DNA of 64,000 nt from Uloborus plumipes (lineage: Eukaryota; Arthropoda; Arachnida; Araneae; Uloboridae): contig JAXGGA010001601.1 of assembly GCA_038373865.1 (NCBI GenBank), forward strand, positions 62,001 to 126,000, read 5' to 3'. The notes below the pieces were generated by a model. It was not told the DNA's origin. It did no database searches and worked only from the letters and a program-made list of their open reading frames with translations. Each line of letters begins with the position of its first letter. Position 1 is the stretch's first letter. Positions 21,481 to 33,165 of this stretch are shown piece by piece. The position numbers and the translations under genes are program-made.

Positions 21481-24305
21481 ATTTTTAGAGTTAAAAGTTA
21501 ATGTTTAATGTTCCTAAAATGTAAAAAGAAGAATCAGATAAGGTGTCTCTTTTTGTCCTTATTTATTGGAGATCGCAATAATATTGAGCTTTCATGTAAT
21601 ATTGCATTAGTCATAATTTAAAGCATTAAGGAAATTGACTAAATTTTCATGATCTCGCTAATCAATAATTTAAAATAATTGTTCCCGTGCTAAATTTTAA
21701 AAATATTCATTGATAGCTCTTCGTCACACCATTTCAATTGCAAAGGTGACCGAACGTTATTAAAACCTTCAACTGGTACATTAGAGACGTGAAATGCATT
21801 TCAAATCGACACAGTGACAACTCTGATAACCAGCAGTAAAATTCCATGGTGTATTATTTGTTTATGAGTTCTGAGGATTTTTCTTTTATTTTACTTGAGC
21901 TTTGTTACCCAACTGAGGAATCGAATGTTGCAAAAAAATTTACATTTCAATCACATGTCTCAATCAAGGGTAAAAGGGAACCACACAATTCAAAAAAATA
22001 TATTTAAAAAACATTAATTTTCCGAGTGTCTTTTGCTAAATAAACATGCAGATGAAACTAATAAAAATAAAATGCACAACGAAACTGAAGTCTCAACTTT
22101 TTAAAAACTTTTCATTGCAAGATTTTAAACACGAAGACCCCCCCCCCCGCCAAATAGGTATGTTACCTAGCCTTAGCAGTAGCATATAAGCTACTTTGTG
22201 ACAAAATTTATCTATACTAAACTAAGCCCATACTCGTTGAGAACTCGTATATCAAAGTCTGCTTTTGATATGAAACAGATATAAATCTCACAATTTAGAT
22301 AAAAACATTCGCTAAAAATGAGAATTCATACATTTAGGAGAACAACAAAAATCTTCAAAAATTACATTTAAGTTTAATCTCTGTTTTTGTTTTCAAATAA
22401 CAGCAGTTTCATTTGCAATTGAAGAGAATTTTACAGAGGAAAGGAAAAATTCTAATTTGTTCCACTGTTTAAAGAATAATGTGTTAATCTTCATTTTGTT
22501 ATTGAATGCATTAATTTTCTTTGCTTTGTATCTCGATTGTTTGAGAAGATTTTTTAAAAATAATTGAGTATTTTCAAAACGATAAAGGCTTTTACATTTC
22601 AAAAACATTTAAGGAATAGCTTCAAAAGACATTTTTAAAAATATATATCCAGAAGATGCATTTTCTCTAAATTTAGCATTTTTTATAATTAGTGCTTAAG
22701 TGCTAATTCTGTTAGAAAATTTTATTTTGAGTTTGTCAGGATTAAATTACCTAAATTTGATCAGTTTTCTTTAAATTCGCTCAGAGATAATGTATTTACT
22801 TCACAAGTCAATAAGAATATTTCAAGCTTTGAAATATTTTTAGGGAATAGAAATTTTAACTGCGCTAATTCAATTTTTTTTGTTCTTTATCATTTTGAGG
22901 AAAGATATATTGTTTTTTTGATAGTTGAGTTAAAAGTTGAAAGACGGAATGCAATGAGAAGCTTTCGAATAAAATAATTTAATTTTTGTATTTTGATGTA
23001 ACAAAGAAATATTTGATTTTTTTTTCTGAAACAAATTCCAATTAAAAGCAGTGATTCCAGTTAATTTTTCACTTAGTGTTGTGTTAATGTTCGACTTTGG
23101 TATGAGTTTGTTTGCTGAGTTGGGTCCAAATCTTATAACAAAGGCTTAAATTAGGCTCATAGTATATTAAAGTAATGTACAAGGTAAAGACGCACTATTT
23201 TTTCCTCCCCAAGTATTTTTTTTCCCTCTGACGAATACTGTTTGCTATGATCAATTACTCCAACAAAATTTATAAAACACCACAAACTAAGCCCGTACGG
23301 TATTTATGCCAAAATACATTTGAAATAATTTACTTTTTGTATAAAGAAAAGCTTTTAGAAAATCACTGTTACCGGAATTGACAATAATTATCTTACGTTT
23401 GCCCCCTCTCCCTTCCGTAAAATATATCTAGTACAACAGGTAAAACAGAAACCAAGTAATAATAATTAATACTGATGTATTGTAGTATTAATATTATGCA
23501 TTATAGAACAAAATTTTTAATCAACAGTTGTTAGATTGCTTTTTTGACCTTCTAAATATATATTTTTTTAAACTTTCTCCCAGGGGCACACTTCGTGTTA
23601 CCACGAGATGCATTGAGGGCAACGCGTCTATATTTCGCCATGTTTTTCATCATAGAATCGTTTTTAGCACACAGGATACTCTGTATTATCGTTTTTTACT
23701 CGAATCTTGATAGCGGTAAAAGTAATGACATCCTATTTTCCAATATCGTGGTTTCCTGCCCTATATGAAGTGAACTAAAGATGGCGAAACGCTCAAGTAA
23801 TTACGTTTTTAGCTCAGACATATGCCAAATACAACTGAATAAATACATTTTAATGAATCAAAAAGAACATTTACAAATAATATTATGACGACTCAAGTTT
23901 AAAAAAATCAGAACCAGCACCCCAAAACGGCAGAGTTATAGAGTAGACTGGTGAAACTTCAGAAATAAAAAGTCTTGTTCGCATCCAGAGAGTGTCAGAC
24001 CAAATAAATTTAGGGGAACGAAATTCAGAGCCTTAACACTATGCAAAATATTGAAAGTACAGAACAGTAAATATGAGGTTCAAAAGAGTTGCACGTTATG
24101 ATCTTGAAAATGTAGTACTTTTTGCTTTTCTGTAAATGCATATTATCGTGTTTTTATCATGTGTTAAAACAAGACTGCATCAGTAAAATGCTGAAAAAGT
24201 TATTCAGAAGTGATTTGAGTTGATTAATCATGTAATCCTTCATGTACTTATTTTAATAACACAATGGTTTTATTAAAAGTAAATAAAGCACATTTTGAGT
24301 TGCGA

Positions 24306-24363
<58 letters not shown>

Positions 24364-25080
24364 TCCTTTAGAAATTTAACTAGTTTGTGATTTTTTCAAA
24401 ATCGGAAAAAAAATCCCCTTCTCATATCGAATGTAAGAAGTTTTATTGCTGGTCATTTCAATTTCTCCTGCATGAAGTCGGAAAATTTCTGTCTTTTGCT
24501 CTGCGTGATGTTCTATCTTAAAATGTTGAAACATTTTAAGGCATAGAGAATTATTCTTCTTCTGTACTTAGCTAACTTGTCTATTACGTCTATCAGTAAA
24601 AAAAAAGTCCCCATGTTTCTCATACCTGCAAAGTTGCCCGGTTACGTCTTCATTCATCTAATCAAGTGACATGAATGGACTGTTTGTTCTTCGTGAGAGC
24701 GAAAGCCATCGTGATAAAGAAAACTTCATCGTTATGTTATCGTTAATTAACGACTGATAAACAAGGGGTTTGGGAAACTTTCAACTTAGCACTTTTTCTC
24801 TCGAAGTGTATTATTTTTCATTTCGTTCTTGAAACTTCGAAGAACAATTGCATTATTTCGATGGGAGATCGATACTGTGAACATTTTTATTTTTCCCCAG
24901 TCCCTATTTTTTTTCTAACTTCCAATTTTATATAATATAGTCATTGTTCTAGGTATTTTCTTCATCGACTGGCTAAACAGTTAATTTACATACATAAAAC
25001 GTTGAGGTATGTGACCGAGAAAAAGAGATTGATTTCTCTTTCGCCAACAGCGACGATCGGACTCTTTTCCAAACAAGACC
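21481..25080. other. Long AT-rich stretch, nothing recognised
   Basis: No element boundary or gene is identified over about 3.6 kb. A run of C lies near 22140-22148. Open frames are all under about 75 codons and unrecognised. Confidence 0.45.
24308..24362. repeat. Poly-T tract of about 55 bases
   Basis: An uninterrupted T run, the longest homopolymer in the window. It could be the reversed A-tail of a retroposon, but no SINE or LINE body or TSD is recognised next to it. Such runs are also prone to length error in sequencing. Confidence 0.95.
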
Positions 25081-25082
25081 TA

Positions 25083-25582
25083 CGCTGCAAAAACTAAGAT
25101 GTTGTTTTTACAGTATAATACTGAATCAGGAGGTTTCAGTTTAAAACTGAAATCGCAGTAATAAACTGTAAAACTAGCTATTTTACAGTTTATTACTGTA
25201 AAATTAACAATGCTGCAGTTTATTAACATTAAATTAGCTGTATTATACTGTAAAAACAACAGTGTAACACTAGCAGCAGAGGTTCCAGTTTATAACTCAG
25301 GTCATAACAGTGGTATCTGTCCACTGAAGACTTGAGGGATAGACCAAGTCTTGTGATTGACTTTTTGAAGGTGAAATATTTGTTGGACTTGATCTAGTTC
25401 TGCTAGATCCCGGGGATTTAAAAGAAGAAGAAGAAGATAACTGTAAAATGCAAATTTACAGTTGTAACGTAGCAATTTACAGTTTACTATTGTAAAATTA
25501 GCAGTTTTAAAGTTTATTACTGTAAAATTACTGTGATAATAGCTGTATCATACTGTAAAAACAACATTTAATTTTTACAGTG
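25083..25582. mobile_element. CACTG-family MITE, copy 5 (hosts a retroposed insert)
   Basis: Starts CGCTGCAAAAACTAAGATG after TA at 25081-25082 and ends TTTAATTTTTACAGTG. The orientation matches copy 1. It is interrupted by a 139-bp insert at 25298-25436. Without the insert and its TSD the length is close to that of the other copies. Confidence 0.8.
25298..25436 (+). mobile_element. Short retroposon with GAA tail, nested in a MITE
   Basis: Flanked by ATAACT on both sides (25292-25297, 25437-25442). The 3' end is a short GAA/AAG repeat, a usual tail form for a LINE-mobilised copy. It contains GTCTTGTGATTGACTTTTTG and CTAGATCCCGGGG but no coding frame. It could be a SINE or a strongly 5'-truncated LINE; the sequence does not decide. 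The insertion must be younger than the MITE it interrupts. Confidence 0.6.
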
Positions 25583-25709
25583 TTTACTATTTTTTAGGCA
25601 TGCCACGAGGCAAGCTTATTGGTGACTTTTTATTTTCCTGAGAAACTTTATTATTTTAGAAAGAAGAAAAACGGAGTGGGGTGGCATATACAGCATAGCC
25701 TTTACAATA

Positions 25710-26505
25710 TCTCTATATATATAAAAGAAAGTCGTGTTAGTTACACTATTTATAACTCAAGAACCGCTGCACCGATATGGCTAAAAATTGGTGGGTAGAG
25801 GTAGCTTAGAGCCAGGAGACGGACATAGGCTATAATTTATGTGTGTCAGTTACATAAATAGAAAGAATGTCTTATTGACTTCGCCTTTTTACGAAGCCTT
25901 TTTTGACACCTCCATGGCTGAGCGACATAAAGCACACGTTCTGGCAGCTTCCGGAGAGCAGTATGCAGGTTGTAAATTAGCTGTGCGTTGAGTGTTATTT
26001 GACTTTTTTGTGAAATAAATTATAAACAAGCGCGTTACTTCTCTTGAAATTTATGTGTGATAAGCTGTCAGAAACGATTGCTCATTCCGAGGATGCCGAT
26101 GATCCCAACCGATATGCCGTTTGAATTTAAAAGACTTACATTTCCGATCCGTCTTGCATTTGTCATGACCATCAACAAATCACAAGGCCAATCCTTAAAA
26201 GTTTGTGTTTTAAATCTAGTACATCACTGTTTTCCCACGGTCAATTATATGTGGCATGTTTACGGGCCGGAAGACCATCTGCGTTGTTTGTTTTTGCGCC
26301 TGATAATAAAACAAAAAATGTTGTGTATCACAAGGTACTTAAGTGAAGAGCAACCTATGTACTATAATACAGAAACAATAATGAATGATTAATGTAGGTA
26401 CTTAATTTTTTTTTTGTATTTTCTAATAATAAAAAACTTAATAAATTCAAAAATTTGCTTATTTATTTGCCTTTAAGGCGGAGCAGAGTTCGCCGGGTCA
26501 ACTAG
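25710..26505 (+). mobile_element. Helitron (internally deleted)
   Basis: Starts TCTCTATATATATAAAAG directly after A and ends GCCGGGTCAACTAG directly before T, the canonical A/TC...CTAG/T arrangement without TSD. Just before the 3' end, GGCG and CGCC about 10 bases apart could form the usual short subterminal hairpin. The 796-bp length, against several kilobases for an autonomous Helitron, shows that most of the Rep/helicase gene is lost. Only the helicase C-terminus remains. Confidence 0.88.
26057..26346 (+). pseudogene. Helitron Rep/helicase C-terminal relic
   Basis: In autonomous Helitrons this protein is a HUH endonuclease fused to a Pif1-type helicase that drives rolling-circle transposition. 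Only the last part of the helicase is left: RIPMIPTDMPFEFKRL followed by RLAFVMTINKSQGQSLK, the conserved late helicase motif. The frame then shifts near 26232. In the other frame the tail reads HGQLYVACLRAG, where active relatives usually have ACSR around the Arg finger, then APDNKTKNVVYHK to a stop at about 26344. The Rep domain and the Walker motifs are absent. Confidence 0.85.
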
Positions 26506-27380
26506 TTTTTTAATAAAATGGCCTGAAAGAGATGTTGTAAATGAATCAAAGGCAAACAAACGACGAGGTATAAAAATTTCAGACCGACGTTGACGCAACT
26601 ATGTGATCAGTTACAAAATACATAGTAAAATTTAAAAAGTTTCATCTTCTAAAACATTGTGCCTAAAGGTAAAAGAAAAAAAAAATCTGATTTAAAACGA
26701 CGTACCATCGGCAGGATTTGTAGAAACTAGGCATTTTTCTACCCTTTTATTTATTTATTTATTTATTTATTTATTTTTTATTTATTTTTGGCCGTGCCCT
26801 CACATCATATGTATTTTTTTTTTTTTTCAAATAAGGCATTTTTCAAATTGTCAGTTAAAATTACATTTTATGCATATGCAAACATTTGCTTATTCATACA
26901 AGATTATTCCAAATATTTATGAAACTAAAGTATGAAATGCAAAACCTGCAATAAAATACATACACGTGTTTTGGGTTATAAGGAACCTGTTTTCAATGGA
27001 AAAGAGGTGAATTTAAGAATGAAGGGACGCCTGACAGTATCAGTGAAGCGGACACAATAACCAGTTTCGAACTACATGAATAAAGGATTAATCAAACAAA
27101 TCATTTAATCCTCTACTTGGATCTGTTTATTGCTCGCCTTTGCTGCTTTTGTCAAACGTCTTTCATCCAGAAAGCTCACTACTTTTGCATTGAAAAGGAG
27201 CTTCATTGTAACCCCCAAATATGTGTTTACAGTTTCAAAATTTGTGCATTTTAGTGTTTATCTTTTATTTTCAGGAAAATAGTAATTATGTATTTCTTAC
27301 TGTTAAAATTAATCAATACAATTTTTAATCTTTTAGTTCCTCATATTTCTGCTTAAGTTTCTATTTTACTCAGCCCTGAA
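26506..27380. other. AT-rich spacer with TTTA microsatellite
   Basis: A TTTA/ATTT tetranucleotide run lies at about 26742-26788. Nothing else is recognised. Confidence 0.5.
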
Positions 27381-27384
27381 TTAA

Positions 27385-27896
27385 CCGATTAATGCCTAGC
27401 GTCCCTTTTTAGGGACGGTCCAAAAAGTGTGTCTGAATTTCCCCAAAATGAACATTTCAACCAAATAATAGTGTTCAATTTGTACCTATGTATTGTTTCA
27501 ATTCGTTATTAATAGATTGCAGCATATAACCATTGTAAAGTGTGTTCTGTAGCAGTTTGAATATGATCTGTATCAAAAATGACATCGTTCACAATCTCAA
27601 GAAAAAAAGCTAAATTTTCAAAGTTATTCCCAGCTTCCCAGTTTATGTTAATTGCTGATGTGATTTCTTCTTATGAAATGTCTTTTTAAATATTATATCT
27701 TAGGCAGAAAAAAAATAGTAAAAACAGTATGTACCCTCTGAGGTCTATCGTAACTTTTAAAGGACGATTTTTCTTTATTTAATAAAAAAATTATTTTTTA
27801 CATAACATTTTTTTTATTATTTTTCTTGCCCATTAAACACTGTTTGTAGCCAGTATGCAAAATATTTTTGGAAAAAAAAAGTCAGGCATTAATGGG
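27385..27896. mobile_element. piggyBac-like MITE, copy 1
   Basis: Flanked by TTAA (27381-27384, 27897-27900). The ends are CCGATTAATGCCT on the left and AGGCATTAATGGG on the right, so the TIR is CCCATTAATGCCT with one change. A TTAA target with TIRs beginning CC(C) is characteristic of the piggyBac superfamily. Just inside the left end GTCCCTTTTTAGGGAC forms a 6-bp-stem hairpin. Non-coding, 512 bp, about the same length as the copy at 41825. Confidence 0.85.
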
Positions 27897-27900
27897 TTAA

Positions 27901-29300
27901 TGTTGGACTGTGTTTTCGATGCGGATGCACATGCATACATGTCTACAAATGTATAAATAGCCCAATATGACTATCCCCGAGTTAATTATCACGAGTTTTT
28001 ATCTTGACGTCTGTACGTAGTATTTCTGCATGTAGCACAAAATCAGTACTCCATAAAATGTTAAAAATTTGTATGTGCCGATTCTGAGTAGACTCATTAT
28101 GCATATCCTCTATTGGTTACATTCAAATGTTCAAAACGGGTCTTGTACACTCTTTTCCGGGCAAATCGGTGTAATTGTATTGCCAAGATTATTTCATAAT
28201 CTTGGCTATATATGGCCAAGTTGGCTGCAAAAAATGTTATTTTTCAAATTGGTTTAAATTCAGCGCTATTTGTATTCATTGAATCATGTTAAAGCTGTCG
28301 ATTTTTGGAAAATAATTTCAAATACACTTTTTGCATCGGTTCGAGACAATTTAAGAGTATAATTTTTTAAAATGTATTCTTGCTTACTCTAAGGCACTAT
28401 TATACAGTAGTTTTTGTCTTTATACGTATTCTATAGTTTTTGATCAATTTTTTCATGATATGTGCTCAAAAGACCACCACTGTTTTTTATATTTTACATA
28501 ATATATGCATATATATATACTAAAAATGTAAAAGGAAGTAATATGGGGTCCACATAAAGTTTTTTAGATAAAAAGTCTTCAACACATATAAAACAATAAA
28601 TTTTACTTATAATGCTATTTCTTGATCCTTACTTTTTAGAATGAAAACATATTCATATTTTCAAACATAAATGACAGTGCTTTAAATGGCAACACAACTT
28701 AAAATTAATTGTTTCAAGAAATATTCCTTCTTATTCAATTAAACTTCTCATACAAATTTACGTGAAAACACACCATATTATTATCAGAATTAATCTTCAA
28801 ACTTTCTCTCTAAGCTGAAAGCATTATGAAATTAAAATCCTGTATTTTCGGAAACACGGAACTAGAATTCAATTAAAATGTACACATCATTCTCTAGCAG
28901 TTTAAGCATTAAAGATGAAGCATATATTTACGGAGTAATGCTTACGGCATTTGGTGCTTGGATATTGGGTAAATACATAGCTTGTTAAAATAAGCGAGGC
29001 TGTCTTTTCGTAATCCAAGCAACTATATTTTGCAAATATTTATCACACTTGAAGCCGTAAGACGCTCATGAATGTTTTAAGCCTTTATTTGTCGCGTTTT
29101 GAAGCACAAATTTAATGAATGACTTGCAAAGTTTGCCTTTTGTCGCGTTCGAGGAATTTGGAAAGTCTTTGATTCGAGAATGTTGTAGTTGATATAATTA
29201 AATGCTCGTCATATATAAGTCAAACATATAGACGCAAATTGGTGCATTAGGTAGCAATATATAAGGAGGTACCGATTGGGAAAAAATAATGATTTCGAAT
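27901..29300. other. AT-rich stretch, nothing recognised
   Basis: No open frame of note. TTTGTCGCGTT occurs twice at about 29090 and 29139, with no evident meaning. Confidence 0.45.
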
Positions 29301-29309
29301 CATTTTGAA

Positions 29310-29850
29310 AAGTGTTTTTAACATTTGAAGGGGCAACTGGATAAAGGTGATATGGGACATTTCTTTAAAAGTTCTCAAGAAAGCTTTCAAAAAAATGTTG
29401 CGTTATTTTTTAAATGGATTTTTCTCAACGGGTAAAACAGCGTCATATTCTTAGTTACCATTCATTTCTGTGTCTAACGGGACATGATACTGATAAACTT
29501 ATCACCTTCACCCATGGTAAAAAGTAAGTTTCAAAAATTGTTACATATCACCTTCATGCACTTGCCCATTCATTTATTTTGCAGAAAAATTGTTGCATTA
29601 TTTTATTTTAATTATTTATAACCTGATTAAAAAAGGCAGGCGCAAAGTGAAAATTTTCTAACTTTTTTTTTTGAGAGTAAAATTTACTGCCAAAAAAATA
29701 TTTCATTACAACTTTTATGAAAAAAATGTTTTGTTCATTTCTTATGTACGGTAATTTTCAAAACAAATTTCAAATTTGTTCATTTTGGGGGAAAAAAAGT
29801 GAAAGCTATCTTAGATATTTCGTTAAAGAACGCCCCACATTCTCCTAAAC
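29310..29850. other. Fragment related to the GGGGCAAAGTG repeat
   Basis: Ends with GCCCCACATTCTCC, the inverse of the start of the region at 18488, and contains GCGCAAAGTGAAAA near 29641. AAAGGTGATATGG near 29344 recurs inverted as TATCACCTTCA twice (near 29504 and 29548). Boundaries are unresolved. Probably a worn transposon relic. Confidence 0.35.
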
Positions 29851-30929
29851 TTTTCCATCACGTCATTGTAGTCACTAATTGAAATTTTTACTTAGTAATT
29901 TCATTTCCCACACAATCTTAGTCAGCGAAGCTTCTTTTTTGTCGTCATATTTCGCAGCCTTAAGACATGTTTCGCACTGGTCTTAAGACTTTTTTTTAGA
30001 AGACGCAATTTTTCTTTAGTCGATAAAATTTTTCAGACAAACCTTAGGTCTTTCTTGGTCCTAACTTGGACTTCATTTCTTAATGAGCCACGTTTCCAGT
30101 CTACTCATGAGGTTTTCACTAAATATTTTTTACCTTAGCCGCTAGGATTCACCCTTAAACTGTTAAATTTTTAATTTTAACAATGGTATTTGCTCTCTAT
30201 AGATGTTTGAATGTTTCTCACATGCTATGAATCTTTTTCTTTATCTATCCCTTCTTATCGCCCTCTCCTCCAAGTTTTGCAGATTAGTCGACAAAACCAT
30301 TTTTGTTTGTCAATACTATATATCTTTCAGGCTATGAGATTTATTCTTGAGACATTACAAGTTGGTAATTTTATTAAGTTATTTTATCTTCCTTTGCGAG
30401 TGCACGTTTGCGCGCGCGCGTGTGTGTATGATTTTATCCCAGTACCTATTAATATACTGAGCCTTAATATAGCAGATATATTTAAGCAACGTTTGAAAAA
30501 TTTTGGGTTCATTCGAAAAAGCCTAAACCCACCTAAACTGGGCTTTTAGCGCTTTTTATTAATTAATTTATTTATTTTTTCAAAAATCATTTTATTATCA
30601 TTCTCTATTTTAACATCTTTCACGAAACTACTGCTTACTACTTTTACTTTTATAGAATCACGAGATAGTTCAAAATAACTTTTAAAATAGACTGATGCTG
30701 TGCATTCAAAATAATAGACACTATATACCTGAAACCACCTTTAAAACTCGAGAAACATAAACTTTCAGGGTTGTTCTTTGGTGTGTTAAAGGAATGCAAT
30801 TTGTATTTCTGCATTAATGACTTTTATTGAATAACCAACCAACCAAACAAGCAAGTATATCTGCCCCACTTTTATACTTGGTAGTCTTCAAAATTTTTCA
30901 ACGTAACTTATGTCCATTTATTTTTAGCT

Positions 30930-31330
30930 CCCTCTGACGAGCTTTCACGAATTTGAGCCAGGCTAAAATCCAAGACGCTCAACCGTACTTTTCCAATTAG
31001 TTTCTCTTCAGACGCCAGCGTCCAATTTTTCTTAATCACATGTTCGGTAATTTCTCGAAAAAGGTAAAGCGATCACTTCTAGCGTTAAATTCTCTCACCG
31101 AAAATCCGGCGGCTTAAATATTCATGAACATCTCTGGGATCAAAATATGATGAATAATTGCGGATATTCCTCTTGGGGCAAGGAAGAAAAGGACCGTGAT
31201 CATTTGAACATTCGCGTATTTATCAAACCATCTCCCAGCCCGTAACTATTTAAGCTCTCGAGACAAATATCGGAGCATTAAGAGAAATGGGGACTTGATC
31301 TTTGACGCTCCAGTGTAAGTTATTTACATA
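30930..31330. promoter_or_regulatory. Less AT-rich unique segment, possible enhancer
   Basis: This stretch is visibly richer in G+C than its surroundings, has no repeat relatives in the window and no usable open frame. It contains TTAAATATTCATGAACATC, TTGATCTTTGACGC and E-box-like CACATG. Such segments in AT-rich deserts are often cis-regulatory. That is inference, and only cross-species conservation would support it. Confidence 0.2.
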
Positions 31331-32380
31331 TATTCTAATTACCCGGGAAGTGTCTGCCGTGCTGTTTGCCAGAAATGGTGACTTTCCTTTAAACTCGAGG
31401 AATTGTTTGCGTTACAAATTCTAATGACTAATTTCAGGGAAGACATTTTTTAGTGTTAATCTGAGAGCATTACAAGGCTAATTGCAATAAATGGGAGTAA
31501 CTAAGATGTATTGGATGCTTTACATAGTACCATTCATAAACATTTGTTAAGACTTGCATTGTTGGCACCGTTCGTAAAAGACTATTTGATGCGTTATGCT
31601 TGGGTTAGAAAAATATAAGCAATGTCTTCTTGAATAACAATATGGAGTTTTCTATTTGATAACTTACAAATTTGGAGGTAATATTAAATGTAGTAATATT
31701 TTGTAGAAAAGCCGTTAGACAATGTGACAAAAAGTAACAAAATTTTCCAAACAAATTGGAAATAATTAATCCATTAATTGGTGAAAGAGGAGCAAGAAAT
31801 AAAGGCTTAAGTGTGCTTTTATGAATACTATAATATTACATACTTTTTCATATACTGTAAATTATATCCTTTATGTATATAAAATGAACATTTATATGCT
31901 ATAGAATGAGTAAATTTGCAATTGCAGCTGCCTGGTGTGGATGTTCTTTTTCATTTAATTAAATTAATTATGTTTAAATTTCAAGCAATTTTTACAGAAT
32001 TTTTTTCCAAACATATAATATTTCTGAAATTAATTTTTAAAGTAATAGTTTGGTTTGGAAACTACATGTTTGACGTCCGACCTTTAACATTTCCTTTGTT
32101 TGTTTGGTTTATAGTTAGATTTCATACGATTTAGAGAAGTTTCAGAGATTTGCAATTTAATTTGCTATGTGCAAAGTGCGATCATACATGAATCAATTAC
32201 ATCAGAAACGGGTTAGGTAGTATAATATAATAAATGCGGAAGTCAGTGTTAGTAAGGTATCTCACCACGTTCGGACAAGTTTTTTTTAAAAGAGGACAAA
32301 TACTTATTTCTTTGGTGTTTTTAGAAAATGGGGTATTAAATTAGTTAGAAAAAAATAATAAATACTGCCAACTATTATAT
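31331..32380. other. AT-rich stretch, nothing recognised
   Basis: Only short T-rich open frames and no boundary of any recognised element. Confidence 0.45.
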
Positions 32381-32556
32381 ACGAGATGCATTCAAGTTTT
32401 AAGGCCTCCGAATTTTTTTCTCTCCAGACTGGAAAGACATAGAAACATAAAATGAGCGCGTGTTCTTTGTCAAAATATCACAGAGATGGCAACCCTATGC
32501 AACATATGGAGTTTTAGCACCAGTCGCGAGAATAAGAACTGTTTTTGATACTTAAA

Positions 32557-32863
32557 ATGGCGACATTTTCCTTACTTGAACAGCGTGCAATCATTCGTTC
32601 TCTGAATTTGCGTGGTGTGACACCTATTGAAATTCATCGACAGTTGAAGGAGACATGTGGTGATGGAATTGTGGATGTGTCGGAAAGTACGTTCGTGGGT
32701 GCGACAGTTTAATGAAGGCAGAACATCGTGTGAAAACAAGCCGAAACAAGCTCGTTCCGACACAAGTCGGTCTGACGACATGATCGAGAAAGCGGAGAGA
32801 ATTGTTTTGGGGGATCGCCGAATGACTGTTGCATCCACGAACACACTTTCGACACACCCATAA
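32557..32863 (+). pseudogene. Mariner transposase N-terminus, left arm and centre
   Basis: Starts ATG with MATFSLLEQRAIIRSLNLRG, then TPIEIHRQLKE, the helix-turn-helix region of a mariner-type transposase. A frameshift between about 32657 and 32700 moves the reading into the frame with VRSWVRQFNEGRTSCE and then MIEKAERIVLGDRRMTVAS, typical of the linker between the DNA-binding and catalytic domains. It ends where the inverted arm begins. All catalytic Asp residues are missing, so no transposase can be made. Confidence 0.8.
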
Positions 32864-32975
32864 TTCCAGCACAACATGTCTCTTTCAACTATCGATGAAT
32901 TTCAATTGATGTCGCACCACGCAAATTCAGAAAGCGAGTGGTTGCACGCTGTTCAAGTAAGGAAAACGTCGCCAT
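32823..32975 (-). pseudogene. Mariner transposase N-terminus, right arm (inverted)
   Basis: On the minus strand an ATG at 32975 opens MATFSLLEQRATTRFLNLRG and TSIEIHR, the same segment as the left arm with several substitutions. A stop follows HR, and homology continues past it to about 32823 without an open frame. The differences between the arms show that the palindrome is not brand new. Confidence 0.8.
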
Positions 32976-33165
32976 TTTAAGTATCGAAAACAGTTCTATG
33001 ATTCTCGCCACTGGCGCTAAAATTCCATCTGTCGCGTAGTGTTGCCATCTCTGTAATATTTTGACAAAGAAAGCGCGCGTCTTTTTAAAACAATGCACAT
33101 GTTTCTATGTCTTTCCAGTCTGGAGAAAAAAAATCGGAGACCTTAGAACTTGAATGCACCTCGTA

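Larger units (their letters stand above)
32382..33163. mobile_element. Palindromic (fold-back) mariner derivative
   Basis: Flanked by TA (32380-32381, 33164-33165). The left end is CGAGATGCATTCAAGTTTTA and the right end is its inverse (CTTGAATGCACCTCG). The inverted homology does not stop at ordinary TIRs. It continues for about 330 bases per arm (about 32382-32715 and 32823-33163) through the promoter-proximal sequence and the first 50 or so codons of the transposase. A unique centre of about 107 bp separates the arms. Each arm therefore carries its own transposase N-terminus, head to head. Confidence 0.88.

Noticed and set aside
24308..24362. Poly-T as the tail of an inverted retroposon
   Set aside because: No body, TSD or LINE/SINE similarity next to it; kept only as a simple repeat.
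30405..30428. GC/GT alternating stretch as a CpG promoter
   Set aside because: Only about 20 bases of simple repeat in AT-rich surroundings; a plain microsatellite.
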